Source: Sisyra terminalis (taxonomy: Eukaryota; Arthropoda; Insecta; Neuroptera; Sisyridae). Taken from it: 64,000 bases of DNA. The DNA lies in contig OY292275.1 in assembly GCA_958496175.1 (NCBI GenBank), positions 48,685,701 through 48,749,700 of the forward strand. The letters run 5' to 3'. The notes under the pieces are model-generated. The model was not told the DNA's origin, did not search any database, and saw only the letters and a program-made list of their open reading frames with translations. Below, in pieces: positions 10,911 through 23,129 of this stretch. A program made the translations under genes and the position numbers. Position 1 is the first letter of the stretch, and each line of letters starts with the position of its first letter.

Positions 10911-13900
10911 GTGTAAAACAATTTTTTTTGCATATAAAGTAAATATGAGCCTAGTCTTAAATTGTACTACTATCTTTTCTAGATTGACAAATTACAAGGG
11001 GATATAAAATATAAATTTATATTCAATGAATAGTAATAAGATATGAATAAGTTACTGAGTTTTGTTACTAAGTTACTACATTTTGAAAAAAAAATGCTTT
11101 AAATATAAATTATCCAGCGAGAAATAAATAACTTACATGTTCAAGTCAGTGGTTTGAAATTAAAAATTGACCATTAATAATTTTTGTTTAAATATTTAAT
11201 TTGTGAAATATTAAAATTTGATTTATTGCCTGCTTTTTACGATTTTTACTGCCGCAGTTAAGTATTATTTATTTATATATATTAACGTATCAAAAAATTA
11301 TTAGACCTCTTAAATTCTTGTTGAATTTGCAATGTTGATTTAGCAGCATTACCTTTCTTATCTCTTTCAAATATGTACTTAATATTTTTAAGAACCCCTC
11401 ATGGATAATCTTTGTTACACCTTAACAAAAGCGAAAAGTCTCCCGGCCATTTAGCCCGTACACCCTGAAATTCTTTTCAAAAAATTTGTGGCTCCCAGTT
11501 TCACAAAGGCAAACTAGTGGAACAATAGCCGATAATGGCTTGTCCAAATATACATCTCATCTTTTACTTACAGAACAGAAAATGCAAGACACAAATGGTA
11601 GGAGCAGCAGCTACTTAATCTACAAACAAAAAGGCTCACACCTTCGCTCGCTTTGTTCCCTCTATTTGTTTAAGTAATACTTATTTGGCCACAAGTATAC
11701 TTTATACTTTTATCAGTAACGATTCAATTAACACGGAAGATAAGTGGGACAATAAGGTCAAAAAATGAATTTCTTCAATTGAGGGTCTTGAAATCTTTCA
11801 ATGAAAAATATCCCAATGGAATGGGTACACTAAAAACAATAATCGACATGCACAATCAAATAATTTTTAATTGAGCAAAAAATTGATACGCAATCGAATT
11901 TTCTCAATGGATTTTTGCAATTGCGTCAGTTAGAACCTAATTAAAATTATTCATGCTTTTCAATGACAAAATGTCATTTTCACAGGAAATTTCGACAAAT
12001 GAATAAATTAAAGCATACTAAAAATTTCAATTTGCCTTTATCAACATTAATCAATTCATAATTAAGATAAGACTGTTATTTTTATCTTTAGCTACTTAAT
12101 ACTTTAAAATAGATATCATTGTGATTTATTCTTGTACATTTTTTTTTTCAAAAATGAAAGGCAAATCTTATTATTCTCGTGTCTTCGAATCTTTGGCTTC
12201 CTGCCGTTTTGATCGGAAGGCTAAGATAAACGGATCAACACCTAGGGACCACCGAAGATTGGAGCTTTAATTCAATGACTGGGCGGAAAGTTTTCGTTTC
12301 TCTAAATGATAATTGTTTTTATCAAATTCATAGAATTCGAATAATTAGTTAAATTTAAGTGTTTGTACAAGATCAAAAATCAATTTTAATGTCATTAATT
12401 GCCAATTCTAAGAACCCAAAAAAATTATCAATTATTCAAATTAGATATAAATGAAATCTCATGGGAAAATATGTACGTCAATTATACATTTTTATTATAT
12501 TTTTTTCAAATTCTCTTTAAACAAAATAATTATGAGCAAATAGGCTTTCTTATGAATTTATGAATAGAAGAAGATGAAATACAAAAAGCTCCTCGTTTTA
12601 TAGTTTCGCTCATTGTTTAGATTGCGTAATCCAAGGATTTTAGATTCTATTTAAATTTATTTAATTTGCCATTGTTAAACTTAAACCAACACACTTAACT
12701 TAATAATAATATAACGCTTTTGGTAGAAATTTTCCGGTTTACTAATCGGTACAGTTGTAGTTTAGTATAAAATTAATAATATTGAGATTGAGTACATCTA
12801 CAATAAACATATGCACATAATTTATTTCTATTTTTTTTAATCGATATAAGTCACTAATAAAAGGAGGAATAGGTAAACATTTTTTAGTTCCGGAAAATTT
12901 ATATTTTGGCAGATTTTCAAGAAATATTAATGAGTAAATGAGAGTCCGAAAACGGTGCCTATCGGCCACAGTCCATTAATCGAAACCGAGATCTAAATAG
13001 ATCATTTAGCGGTAATCATAAAAATAAAAACAATAATAATTTAAATAATTTTTCACTTATTCCGTCACGAAAAATATTTTATACTCTAAAATAGCCCTTA
13101 TTTTTTTCTGCGCAGTAGAGGTTAATAGTGATTAGTGTATGTAAAAGCTGAGCTTTCCATTAATCATTTCAATACAGTGTCTTTAATATAAGTAAAAAGA
13201 ACTTTTTCCAAACGATCAAACTATAATTGCAATTTGAAGCGAAATTCAGAGAATAATTTTCTCTAGATTTAAAAGATATTGACTCAGATGGAAAATGAGG
13301 AAAAATATTTAAATTTTCCCAAAAAACATGTATGGCTTTATAAGAAGTTTTTAAGGAAGACTTTATTTTCACAGCCATTCTAATTATATTTGAAATATGG
13401 AGAAAAGTATTGTCAATAATTTTCCGATAATTCAACGAAGTTAACCAAAACGAAAAGTGTATAAGAAGGCATCGGACGATAACAATGAAAAATCGACTCT
13501 AGTACGGTATTTGAACTATTTTTGTAGGGTATTTTGGTACTAAAAAGATACAGTCATACTCCACATTTAAGTTTTCAATTTCTTTTTATTTACGAATAAA
13601 TCGAAAAAAAAAATCGTTCTAACTATTTGAAAGTTGCTCACATAAAAATTTACTCACCGAAAAATTCCAATCACAGAAATTAACGCACAATGTTTTATTC
13701 TCACATGAAAATTGACTCACAGGAAGAAAATATTATTTAATATTTAATATATTAACATTTTCATATTAAAAGAGTAAGAGTAATGTTAGTATGTATAACG
13801 ATAATTAGCGATATTGAGAATGGATTTAATAAAAAAATCGCGAGTTAAATTAAAATCAAAGTAGAAACTAAAATATTGCCATGTATTGACGTCTCTATGA

Positions 13901-15308
13901 AAGGCATGAGCCCTTATTTCTTTTTTGAATTCATAAGCTTTTAAAAAACAAGTTATTTTTTCCAAATAGGTAAGTAGTGTATTGCAATACTATTAATAAA
14001 ATAACAGTTAAACAAATATATTCAAAAATTATTTTTTTTTGCTTAAAACAACGACAAATACATTTGGATTTACAAGGGTGAAAAATCAGTGGTTTGGATT
14101 CACGTCATTCTAGACTTTCAATGGCTAAGGATGACAGGATCACAGCTTCTAGGATAACTTTCTAAAAATTCAAATTCTTCCCTTCATAATACCCATCCCC
14201 TAAACCTTTCGTAACCAATTTTCTAACTTATTTTGACTGGAAATTAGAATTTAAATAAAATATGAGAATCAATTTTATTGGTGGGAAAATATCTTTCGTT
14301 TTCTAATCTTACGTTTTGAATTGATTTGTGAATAATAAACTTGAAATTGATTTTGTTTCAAACATCAATAACCAATTTTGCATGCGAAGACTTTAACTTT
14401 TAATCAAAAAACGTATATACGTACCTAATGTGACACAGATGACGCAATATAATTATGAATAGTTTGAAAGGCATGCAATGATTTATGCAGTTGCGGAAAA
14501 AGCAGATATTCCGATAGTACAAATCGAAATAAGTGTTGAAAATTAAACGAATTGCACGAATATCTTTATTTTAATTGAAATGCATTTTTATTATCTAAAA
14601 ATAACATATAATATAATGACATTTACGACATATTGTTTCTGATCTCTTTATTTGCTCAAACGTTCGATTTGTGATTGTGTCGGGTTGTTTTGCATAGTGT
14701 TCAGATATTAGCTGTGGAGAATCATTTTAGCGGTGGAAATTTAAATACATTTACCATTTGCCACTGAGGCGCAACAATAGCCGTTTTACGCAACAAGGTG
14801 GATTAAATTTCGATGAAAATCGCACTCAACATTGTTTAAATCTGTTAATGCTTTGATACGTTCCGATTTTGATTTCGATCAAATTTACCTCGCGATTCCT
14901 ACAGCCGATTTCACGATTCTAAGTATCCAGTTTTTCACTTTACAACTCTTAATTCATAAGTAGCTAAAGCTTTAAAAGTTAAAATATTATGTTATTATAA
15001 TACAAAAACTCAGGTTTAGTATATCAAATTGGTGTTCTTGCGGCTATAGCACTATACATTTTTCTGGAAATGCTTCATTTATTTTTTGTTTTTTATGTTA
15101 ACAATTGAGAGATTTTTCTTCTTTAGCTATTTTTTCAGCCTATGCTGGATTGTTTTATTGAGTTTAAGTTAGAAGTATGTTCTATAGCTAATTCCTACTT
15201 CAATGTCAGCCTCCCTTCGGTATCCCAAAATTATTGTTTCAATAAGCTGGTGTATTATCTAGCGATAAAAGAAAATCCTCACTATAATATTAGGCAAAAT
15301 GTCCTATA
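10911..15308. other. AT-rich noncoding stretch, nothing firm
   Basis: Small GC-richer patches at about 11430..11660 and 12180..12300 and around 14640..14930 are the only departures from background. No gene, RNA or terminal repeats recognised. Confidence 0.5.
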
Positions 15309-16645
15309 TAGACCTTGCTAGAGTTCCACTTTTAATGATTTGTAGTTGCATATATGCCTCCAAGCAAATTCAACCCTACGTTAATACGGATCTTCCACTA
15401 AAAAGCTCTCCCCCAACGATGTTTCACCGTGTATTTCTTCTTCCGAATTATTTCCATATTTTGACCGATTTCTAGTTTAAAATTAAATCTTAATTTATAG
15501 GCCTCGCAAAAGTTTCACTTTTAATGATCTATAGTTACGTGTATATCTCCAAGCAAATTCTATCCTATGCTATTACTTATCCTCCAATGAAAAGTTCTCT
15601 TCCAATGATGTTTTACCGAGTATGTCTTCTCCCGAGTTGTCTCTATATTTTTACCGTTTTCAGATTTCGAACCAAATCTGATTATATAGCTCTCGCTAAA
15701 GTTCCACTTTTAAGGGTGGATCACCGTCAGAAAAAAAAATCGATTTTTTTTCCATAAATGTCTTCTTATAACATTCAAGAATAACGTGTTAAAAGGATTT
15801 GTCGATATTCGAAATATTGCGAGTTATAGACCCATATATACATATATACATAAAAATTGAATAAATTGATAATAACATAAAAAATATCTTAAAGAAACTT
15901 TAAATGCGTTTTTCTCAAAATCAACTTTTTAAAACTGGGAGACAAGATTTCTCAGAAACTATCAGACGGATTGACTTGAAACTAGAGGGTGTTATTATGA
16001 ACTTTATATTTTCCAAAGAATGTAGGTTTGGGTAATGCATCTTCTTGGTACTGAACCTCTGAAATTGGCCAAACCTCCCCCCCCCTCAAAGTGGGAAAGG
16101 GGGAAAGGTCCAAAAAAAGATCGTTTTTTTTTTAACTTTTTTTTCCAAGTCGCGCCATTTTGTGAATTTTTAAGTTTTTTCGGATTTTCGAGGTTCAGTA
16201 CCAAGAAGATGCATTACCCAAACCTACATTCTTTGGAAAATCATGATCCGACTTCCGGTTTCCGAGAAAACTTGTCTCCCGTTTGCCTCCTCATTTTTGA
16301 GGACCCTTTATCAAAGCGCTGTAAAAGGGGGAGGGCGGAGACATATCGGCGCAAATAAAAAAAAAATAGTTCAAAACTTCAACTTTTACATGCCGAAGAC
16401 CGTTTTTTAATATCTCTAAAAAAAATGGTAGCAGTTTTAAAAAAGTCATTTTTTTTTACGATCTGACGGTGATCCACCCTTAAAGATCTGTAGTTGCGTA
16501 CATGCCTCCAAGCGAATTCTATTCTACGCTACTACTGATCCTCCACTAAAAAGCTTTCCCGCAATAATGTTTCATCGTGTATGTTTTCTTCCGAGTTATC
16601 TCTATATTTGACCGTTTTCTGGTTTAAAACCAAATCTTAATTTTT
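15309..16645. repeat. three-unit 189-bp tandem array, third unit interrupted
   Basis: Units start at 15309, 15498 and 15687 (spacing 189 and 189). Each contains AGTTCCACTTTTAA or close variants, TATGCCTCCAAGCAAATTC-like, CTCCACTAAAAAGC-like and GTTTCACCGTGTAT-like blocks. The third unit is split at TTAA by a 766-bp element (15714..16479) and resumes at 16484, ending near 16645. A diverged start of a fourth unit may follow. The units differ at many positions, so the array is old. Confidence 0.75.
15714..16479. mobile_element. TTAA-flanked foldback element with 51-bp perfect internal inverted repeat
   Basis: Perfect 17-bp ends, GGGTGGATCACCGTCAG and its inverse, are flanked by TTAA on each side. 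Comparison with the neighbouring tandem units shows one TTAA at the empty site. TTAA duplication is typical of piggyBac-type transposition; reading the ends as A-GGGTGG with a TA duplication (Tc1/mariner) fits equally well. Inside, 16009..16059 is the exact inverse of 16190..16240. A weaker outer match pairs GGGAGACAAG..TTTCTCAGAAAC (15938..15959) with 16259..16281. The loop is GC/T-rich with a C run at 16077..16085. Open frames on both strands here are palindrome artefacts. No transposase is visible. Confidence 0.8.
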
Positions 16646-17330
16646 TCTCAAGTAAAATGTTCACATCATCATCCTGCTAATGTTTGTACACCTATTCTAA
16701 TAAAATCAACTCTCGGTACTTAAAAGCTTCTGAAAGAAATAGGAATTCTCGTTGGTAAGTAAGCTTTTAATTTGATGTCTTTGAGTCTTCTTCTTTCTGC
16801 TTTAGTGTGCACCCCCTTATTGAAATTTTTGTCTCTTGTTTTAAGCTTAAGAAGAAGTCAAATGTATAGTAGGCACTACTTACAAGAGATCCATCAGCCC
16901 TTGCTAAAGTTGCCCGATTATAATTTTAATTTCGGCACCTTTGATAGTTTTCAACTTAAAACTAATTCTGGACTTTACAAAAAAATAGCAAATTTTGAAA
17001 CTTGTAAAATTTGGGTTAACGCTTTTCATGTTCCATCAATTTGATTTAAGTTTAGGTTTCAAGAGTTTAAATACATTGAGATATGCGATTATTAGATTAT
17101 TTGGTCTACCGACAGATGGTAAATATCCTTTGTTAAATACCGAAAATAGTAAAAGCCAAAATTTAAACCAATTGATATTTAATCAAGAAAGAAAAAAAGT
17201 TTCAAAAAAAGTGGATAAATTTATAAGGCGTTCAAAGAAATCAATTTTAACTAAATTAAGAATAGTGGAGTTAAGCAAATTGAATTCAAAGAAATTCGAT
17301 TACATCTGTTTCAATAACCTACTTTATATG

Positions 17331-17565
17331 TTCATCAATGATTCTTATTTTATGGATACTTTTTAATATTTGATGTTTTTATTAAATTTTTATACAACGT
17401 TTCGCCACTTTCGCAGCTTCTTCAGGTACTCAATTATAAACATCAAATTTTTTAAATCCATGTAAAATAATTTTTTTCATAATAATTCAATAAATTTAAA
17501 AATTTAAATAAACAATATTATAACTAACAAATTTACATGTATGTAAATAAGAATCATTAATGCAT
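17331..17565 (-). mobile_element. Penelope-like hammerhead-type hairpin within an inverted repeat
   Basis: On the - strand, CTGAAGA (17425..17419) and one A precede a 5-bp stem, GCAGC/GCCAC on + with two G-U pairs, around a GAAA tetraloop (17404..17417). GAAACGT follows, ending at 17397. It is flanked by ATTTGATGTTT (17368..17378) and its inverse AAACATCAAAT (17438..17448). Outside these lie CAATGATTCTTATTT (~17336) and its near inverse (~17544). The layout is the same as the hairpin at 10746, including the extra A. The nearby open frames show no recognisable protein. Confidence 0.45.
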
Positions 17566-18529
17566 AATAAAATGGAGAAGAATACCAACAATGTTTATAT
17601 GTTCATTTATGAGGGTAGTACCTTTGTAAAGAGTATATTTATAAAAATAATAACCTTTTTCTTAGCGTTTCTCTAAATTTGTTTCTGAATACATGCCTAA
17701 CAGCGACAGAAGTAAGTTGCAGTGGGGCAAATCCACCCTGGGCCCTTATTTTTTCGAATATACCTACGTTGCATTCAGTGCATTAATCGCATGAACTAGG
17801 TTTGTGGAAACTGCAACAAAAGTTCAACAAAAAAAAAACGATATGAATGTGAAAGATGTCTTGACGATAATTGAATATTTTTTATTTATTTTATGTTATT
17901 TTATTACTAATAATAATACCGCTTTTGCCCTATAATATAAGGAAAGAAGATTTATTGATTTTTAAACAGGAAGGTGTGATTTTTACTCTCATTACGGGGA
18001 AAATCCGTCCTACTAGCACTGTTTGTAGTTTATTAAGAAATTCATAAGTTTCTAAAGATATTTTAAGTTCAAATTTATGCAACTATAAGTATAATCCATG
18101 CGATAAATAAAAACACTTCTATTATTAAGTTTTAGTGTAATATAATGAAAGTACATCAGTTTAAAGTAAACTTTACAATTTCTGGACCGGTTTTACCCCG
18201 TTCTACCTAGTCTATACAAGCTAAAAAAGTAAAAGAAGGGTTGGATTCCTGGACTTGTTAAAAAAGGGAATAGACTTCCCAATCAAAAAAACTTTTAGCT
18301 AGGGATACACGGTGCTTAAGGGATAAAATCAGTTACGCGAAAAATAGACTTTATTTCCATGAAAAAAAACAGAAAAAATAATTGACATATATTTTAATCA
18401 ATTAAAATTTCGGGTATTTAAAGGAAATTGAGGTGGCTAGTGGTGAAAATTTTTTACGAAAGGATTTCTTCAGTGAAATTTTGAAAGTTTCGTTTGCAAT
18501 GATCGATTATTGATTGGCATTTTGATGAA

Positions 18530-18800
18530 CCGATTTCGTGTCGGTGTTGGTCAAAACGATGGGTGTTCCGGCCTCCTAGAGTTTAAGCGTGCGACTCACC
18601 ATCACCATAAGCATCACCTGTGCCACTGATTGATGACCGCACAAGTACCACAATGTCTACATATACAATTCATGTTCATATCCATATACCTGTACGCTGC
18701 CTCGCTTCATGATTGATAGATTCTCCATCTTATTACACATAATTTCCGTATTTGTTTTGCATGAACAAATTTTTTACCGTACCAACGCGCAATGAAATAT
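18530..18800. promoter_or_regulatory. GC-richer noncoding island
   Basis: Raised GC with mixed sequence and no repeat structure (for example TGACCGCACAAGTACCACAA and CACCATCACCATAAGCATCACC). No coding frame with recognisable content was found. Candidate conserved noncoding DNA only by composition. Confidence 0.2.
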
Positions 18801-19165
18801 CGTTACAGCCTTCGGTACAAAAAACAATATTGGCCTTTGTTCAATCATACAATTGATTTATTAAATGCTTGTTACAGTCCTCCTACGACACACAAATTGA
18901 TTAATGCGTTCGTTAATCGCTCGTTAATCTCAATTTTTACTTTTCAAAACTTGCATAAATTTGCTTCGATTGAGCCGAAGAGAAACATACAAGTTCTCTT
19001 CTTCCTAACCATTCGTTTTTGTTAGTTTTTTTTTTTCAAAAGCAAAAATATTTGAACAAATGTAATTCATTGTAGAAAAGAAGACGAATTGAACGACCGT
19101 TTTGTAGGTTTATCCGTGTAAACGCACTACTAAAGACTTGTATAAATGTTTCAATAACGTATTGT

Positions 19166-19235
19166 GTGGCCCCGAGGGGGGTCTCTTCCTCAGTGGTCCT
19201 CATCGGGGGGCCGCCTTTTACGGGACCCACAAATA
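19166..19235. other. very GC-rich 70-base segment
   Basis: GGCCCCGAGGGGGG and ATCGGGGGGCC face each other around a CTCTTCCTCAGTGGTCCTC core, partly self-complementary. It is extreme for this AT-rich DNA. It lies just upstream of the TTAA-flanked MITE. Function unknown. Confidence 0.3.
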
Positions 19236-19624
19236 AATACACCGCTATCAATTGTCATTTCTCTACTCCAGTTTCCTGGATGTGTATTATGACGCAACTG
19301 GTTCATGAGACTGCATTTTTTGTTCGCTGTTACTTTCCAAGTAACGTTCGTTCTATGTGTAAAAATAGGTGCTTTCGAAATGGGTATGATACTAGTTTAT
19401 TGTCCTCATAAAGTTGTGGTTAACTATCGTAAAACGAATTTTGTAAATGGAACTAAAAACTTTATAAGATTTTCTTTTTAATAAAAGTTATAACCGAAGT
19501 TCATCAATGCACATTAAACTATAATGTTAACTTTGATTTCTAGGTTGACATAAAAGTTAAATGGCTTCGGTGTGACTGTTAACTTCCGTTTTTGCTGGCA
19601 ATATTTATAATCATAAGCAATTAA

Positions 19625-20348
19625 GGGGTTATATACAGTTAGAAGGTCGAAAAATAGCGAATTTTCCAAAAATTTTTCAGAGAAAACTTTTAAATTAATT
19701 GATCTAAAAATATGTACACATATTATGGTATCTTTTAACTGTATTTTAAGACTTAGTATTAGTAAAAATATTTATTTGGAAAGCAGCTACAGCTGATTTC
19801 CGGGAGCTCCTCTCAAAAAAGACGTTTTGCGATAACCACTATATCTCTGAACTGGATCCTCTGAATTTAAAAAACCAAACAGATTTCGTTAAAGTAATGT
19901 TAAATCTAGTAACTAATCGAAAGAATAAGCAAAATATTTTATTTTAACCAAATGGCGGTTTCTCAAAAAAAAAATCGATTTTAGACCAAAATTTCGGCCT
20001 TAAATTGTTTATTAAAAAAAAAAAATATTTATTGGTGAGAAAAAATCTTCGATTAATTACTAAAAAGTATATTTCAGAAGCTCGTGCTAAAATCTGAGAC
20101 TAGTCGGTTTAACCGTTTTGGAGTAATGTTGGTCACCGACTTTGAAAACACCAGTTTGAGAAAAACGCGTTTAAAGGTTGAAAAGCACTTTACATAGGAT
20201 AAAAACGCCTTTTCAAATTTGCGTGTAACTTCGAAAATATTCACCGGAACGATATGAAATTTTCTGTATGTATTCTTAAATATATGTATATTAAGAAAAG
20301 AAAATAAAAAAAAATCGAATTTTGAAAATTCTAACTGTATATAACCCC
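19625..20348. mobile_element. TTAA-flanked 724-bp MITE
   Basis: Perfect 20-bp inverted ends, GGGGTTATATACAGTTAGAA at 19625..19644 and the inverse at 20329..20348, are flanked by TTAA (19621..19624 and 20349..20352). As with the element at 15714, both TTAA (piggyBac-like) and TA (mariner-like) duplications are compatible. The interior has T-rich segments with GAGAAAAACGCGTTT and CTCTGAACTGG words that resemble interior words of the 15714 element. No transposase frame is present. Confidence 0.75.
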
Positions 20349-20887
20349 TTAAAGCTAGGCGCAATAGTACTTACTGCGAAATTAAAATTTTATACTCATG
20401 AAATATTAAAAAACATATACAAACAAGGTTGCAAACCCAACAGACATATAAGGGGAGAAAATTATATTTTCTTTGAATATCTGAATTTCTTATTGAAATT
20501 ATTAATAATATGAAACAGATTAATGATATTATTTGATAATAAATGATGATATATGAATGATATTTTTCCGATCTTTGTAGACATAAATACATTAAAAACA
20601 GACATATAATAAGGCAGTTAATAACTGAACTCTCAAAAGCTTATGGTGGACATGTGGTCAAGGGGGTCTCTCCAAAACACTGAGTTCTAATCATGTGACA
20701 ATAAATTTTCAATATTTCTCGGTTTACGAGTTTTATAAATCTTAAAACCGCTAAATACTGGAAATATTTTTATACACGACCGTCACTAGGCAGGTGCAAC
20801 ATATATGCAATCGTCTAGCTTTTTGATTTGAGCAGAGCTTTACAGGACCTACATAGAACTCGTAGATTTAAGTTCTACGCTTTAGAT

Positions 20888-21744
20888 CAGGAGTGCCCTA
20901 CCATTGGTCCGTGGGCCGTATGTGATCCAGCTTGACCATTTGTTCCAGTCTGCGAGACTAAAAAATTTTTACAAGATATTTTATTTTATAATGGCTTAAT
21001 TTGGCTAAGGTCAATGAAGTGATGAAACCAATATTGGAACTGACCACTTTGGTCACGACGTTTGGTAGCCCAAAAAAATACTAGTTTTTGTGTGTACTTT
21101 AATAAACAACTATAGTAGTTAACTAAAATTAAATATATATTTTTTTAATTGAAATGGAACTTACTCAATCATCTCCTTGTATTATATAGTTTATTGTTGT
21201 ATGATTGATTATGGTAGCAAATCACATGAAAATGTAGAATAAGTTGTAGTGCTATGCCCAAGTCAGGTAGCGATTTTATTTACGTCAAAAATTTATTCGG
21301 AAAGAAGGCACTACTTTCGAAATTATTCTTGAATTACGTGAAGTGTTTTTACATGAGAATATTGTAAGCAATACTTACTGCTTGTATTTTCATAGTTTGA
21401 TCTCCTTTAGTTACGTAAATGTCAAGTTTCAATTTTTTTTGCTCAAATAACATTTTGCTGAGCAGGATTTGATTTAATCCAGTCGAAAATTTATTTTTAT
21501 GAAAATAAAAACAAATTTATATAATAATAATACAAAATCAATGTAAACTTATGGGCAATTTTTGGGTTGTACATAATATGTAGCCATGTATTTTTAAGTC
21601 CCGTCAACTGGTTATATCTCATTAGTAATAATGTTAACAGTGTATTTAAATCTAATATGAAGAAAAATAATTTTATACGTGGCCCGCGGAATTATAATGC
21701 ATTTTCAAAGTGGCCCACAATATCATTTGGGTTAACCACTCCAG
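20888..21744. mobile_element. 857-bp non-autonomous hAT element
   Basis: The left end reads CAGGAGTGCCCTACC followed by GGTCCGTGGGCC. The right end contains GTGGCCCGCGG and GTGGCCCAC and finishes ACCACTCCAG. The flanks are CTTTAGAT (20880..20887) and CTTTAGTT (21745..21752), a 7-of-8 match consistent with an aged 8-bp hAT duplication. GGCCC-rich subterminal motifs of this kind are typical of hAT elements. No transposase frame is present. Confidence 0.75.
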
Positions 21745-22023
21745 CTTTAGTTCATATACTCTATGTCAAAGGTCCTGACCGTTTTGAACCTAAAAGCATT
21801 TCTAGGATATTACTCGATTGACGAGCGATATTAACTTTTCATGATAAATTTATTGCTGCGAATTGTTAATAAAAACTAGAATTAAAAAAAAGCTTCAATA
21901 TTTTTAACGTAGAACCCCAGCGATGGATACATGTAAAATGGTTGGGGTGAACCATGGTATCCATAAGCATACATTTAAGAACCATTACTCTATGCCATGA
22001 TAGAATTTTTTCCGTAAAACTAT

Positions 22024-22065
22024 AAAGGAAATTTCTATAAAAATATAGAAATTTCCTTTTTTTTT
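22024..22065. other. 16-bp perfect hairpin followed by a T run
   Basis: AAAGGAAATTTCTATA (22024..22039), a four-base A loop, and its exact inverse (22044..22059), followed by six more Ts. In form it is like a bacterial intrinsic terminator, but in this genome it is more likely a small foldback or chance palindrome. No associated transcript is evident. Confidence 0.6.
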
Positions 22066-22595
22066 CTTACTTAGTTTTAAACTAAAACTTTATCTGTATA
22101 AATGATGAGTAGAGTTTAGCTACAGTATAATAATAATTCAGTATCTGGAATATACATCATACTGAGCATGAAAAGTTGTATATTTATGTTTCTGTGAATT
22201 AGATAAATATTCTTAATATATTTTTGTCGTTGCATATCATAAGCTAGCAAGTTTAAAGTACTTTTTGGTATGAATATCCTAGTAATTGCTGCATTTATAT
22301 TCCTTTTGTCTATTTTCATTGGTCAACTTTTTTCCCTTATTCGACTCATAAGGTACTGTCCGAGATAATCTATTAATAATTGTGAGTATTCGAGCCACAA
22401 CCATGATTTTGTGTAGATAAATAAATAAGAGTTATAGTAAATATGTGAAATTGTGTAAATAAATAACACACAATTATAATCTTTTCCAAAGCCACACCCG
22501 CAAGAAATTATTCCTCTTAATAAATAGGCATTTGGGCCACATAAAAGATAAAGAAATCTAAGGGAATAAAAAATTAGTTTTAAAAAAAACTACAT

Positions 22596-22599
22596 AAAG

Positions 22600-22627
<28 letters not shown>
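22596..22627. repeat. (TA)n microsatellite upstream of apterous
   Basis: About 15 TA units in AT-rich DNA, with no other feature nearby. Confidence 0.95.
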
Positions 22628-22630
<3 letters not shown>

Positions 22631-23129
22631 CTATCTCATACCTACACATAACACCAATAACTGTCCTCAAAAAGTTCCATAAACTGAAATTGGAGAAACT
22701 TTAATTGAATGTTTGATATCATTAATTCAAAAACTTTTTTACAAATTTCTCTGATTTTCTAAGAACATATATAAGGTCTTTGCTTTGGCAAAATAAAGTC
22801 ATAATCAACAAAAATATTTAATATTGTATCAATATTGGATGTAGAGGTAAAATTGTCAAGTATAGAATAGAAATAACAAATATTACAAATACAATTTTTA
22901 ATAAAGACGCAGTTAAAGATGTAAAAAAATAGCTTCTAGTATTCGGAGAGATTGTATAAGTATCTTTAATTACCTACATAAATTTCACTTTTCCCCATCG
23001 GTACTTTGAATTGAAAGCTTTTCAAGTTGAATTATGAGTTTTGTTGGTCGGTCATTACAAAAGATGCACGTGCTTTTCCTAAATGGAGAGTATCTAATTG
23101 AAGTTTCGAATCTTTTATTTATTGTCAAT

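Noticed and set aside
16004..16358. Overlapping proline-rich open frames on both strands
   Set aside because: Both lie in the inverted repeat and C-rich loop of the foldback element at 15714; the similarity between them is due to the palindrome.
15309..16645. CRISPR-like array from the 189-bp tandem units
   Set aside because: The units are long, contiguous and diverged, with no short repeat-spacer alternation, and the genome is eukaryotic.
16772..17366. Two overlapping frames that could be a retroelement ORF next to the hammerhead-like hairpin
   Set aside because: No reverse transcriptase or GIY-YIG motif is visible, and the composition is that of random AT-rich translation.
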